From contig DVGC01000014.1 of assembly GCA_018712915.1 (NCBI GenBank), forward strand, positions 1 to 54,851: a stretch of DNA of 54,851 nucleotides, read 5' to 3'. Every line of letters begins with the position of its first letter. Positions within the stretch are counted from its first letter, which is position 1. The translations under genes were made by a program, and so were the position numbers. The DNA comes from Candidatus Copromonas faecavium (nom. illeg.) (lineage in GTDB: Bacteria > Bacillota > Clostridia > Lachnospirales > Lachnospiraceae). This document shows, piece by piece, positions 54,264 to 54,851 of the stretch. The notes below the pieces were generated by a model, which was not told the origin of the DNA, did no database searches, and worked only from the letters and a program-made list of their open reading frames with translations.

Positions 54264-54407
54264 ATGGCGATGACGGTAATGAAGCCGGCCGTTCCCGAAA
54301 ATATCTCCCTGGTCTTCGATTCGGTTTATTACGCAGATCACAATCCGGATCTGGCATCGGTCTTCGGCGGTGATCTGGCGGCCCGTTATCCCGTCTTTTA
54401 CAGTTGA
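54264..54407 (+). pseudogene. Isolated fragment resembling an FDxxYYAxxNPDL surface-protein repeat
   Basis: A 47-codon frame in phase with spoIIID and starting 12 nt after its stop. The middle reads FDSVYYADHNPDLASVFGGD, closely like the repeat found in large clostridial secreted or wall-binding proteins. There is no signal peptide, no further repeat, and no convincing RBS at 54264. Probably a gene relic left by rearrangement; a short expressed peptide is less likely. Confidence 0.45.
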
Positions 54408-54464
54408 CGGATGAAGAAATCGCTGTATCCCCTGTATTTACTGGGCTGCAGCGATTTCTTCCGT
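54407..54464. repeat. Long hairpin downstream of spoIIID region
   Basis: GAAGAAATCGCTG (54413-54425) and CAGCGATTTCTTC (54449-54461) pair over 13 bp, extended by ACGG/CCGT beyond a 2-nt bulge. Loop of 23 nt. No T-run, so not a standard terminator; may act as an RNA 3'-end stabiliser or be a relic of a mobile element. Confidence 0.65.
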
Positions 54465-54851
54465 TGTTGCAAACTATAATAATTCATTCCTACTCCTTAC
54501 TCTTTTCTGGATTGTTCTCATTTTACTTTTGGTTATACATTGATAGTCTGTCCAGAATCCGCAGGCTTCATGAAGATCATCGTTGGTTGCTTCCTATTGA
54601 TATAACGGGATGAATCCCCGCTCCTGTATCTCGGCGAAGTTCATTGCATTCAGAGTTCCCAGCAATTCCCCGCCGGTATATTTCAAATCCGATTTTCACT
54701 CAAGGCGACGATAAATGGTTAAGCTAAATTGAAATTTTAAATTCCAGTGCAGAGGTAAATTCCACCATACTTTATTTTTTGCTGATTTTGCAGGAAATTT
54801 TTAAGCAAAATCTCCTGTTTTCTGCTATAATTAGCTAAACTCATCGAAAAA
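54465..54851. other. Terminal region without a supported gene
   Basis: AT-rich. On the minus strand 54594-54695 a short frame reads LKYTGGELLGTLNAMNFAEI then QERGFIPLYQ before its stop, which has protein-like composition but no start or upstream extension; it may be a gene remnant of unknown origin. A 69-codon plus-strand frame over 54404-54613 has no RBS and begins in the hairpin, so it is not called. Confidence 0.3.

Overview
The window looks like chromosomal DNA from a spore-forming gut Clostridia species, most likely Lachnospiraceae (Clostridium cluster XIVa). This is inferred from the mid-range GC content, strong GGAGG ribosome binding sites, TTGACA/TATAAT-type promoters, sporulation genes (YlmC/YmxH type, SpoIIID) and the overall protein repertoire. 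I see no rRNA, tRNA, CRISPR array, prophage or intact insertion sequence.

Left part (1-20.5 kb), mostly minus strand. A polyamine operon (speA, speE, carboxyspermidine dehydrogenase, nspC) lies behind a leader of about 365 nt. That leader has a consensus promoter, two structured RNA modules and an intrinsic terminator that competes with a long-range stem. Next come a sugar-acid block (DMT exporter, fructuronate reductase type enzyme, divergent zinc dehydrogenase), an aminotransferase/RidA pair, divergent aroK and aroE, an ECF sigma/anti-sigma pair, a secreted 5'-nucleotidase, EF-P, YqeG, NrdR, a YlmC-type protein, a DUF1847 protein and a COG2159 amidohydrolase.

Middle part (20.5-42.5 kb). 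A large HTH regulator of unknown role is followed by a PepV-like dipeptidase, prfC, and coaBC divergent from coaX. A beta-galactoside module follows: lacZ-lacI-msmK-yesL on minus and a substrate-binding protein with two permeases on plus, sharing a divergent control region of AGTAAAA/TTTTACT elements. After it come gltS, a TetR regulator divergent from a P1B metal ATPase, and a secreted protein with cell-wall-binding repeats.

Right part (42.5-54.85 kb). This holds a two-component system, a GNAT acetyltransferase behind two strong hairpins, a broken spoIIID paralogue, a micro-ORF with a good promoter, and a LysR regulator. A tight five-gene minus-strand operon follows: class III CoA-transferase, HMG-CoA-lyase-type enzyme, YfcC-type carboxylate transporter and two amidohydrolases. 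It reads as a pathway that releases, imports, activates and cleaves a 3-hydroxy-3-methylglutarate-like acid. Its promoter has a dyad near -64, and that dyad's half-site recurs upstream of lysR. An intact spoIIID and a fragment of a surface-protein repeat close the window.

Most promising for novelty are the speA leader RNA and the CoA-transferase/HMG-lyase/amidohydrolase operon.
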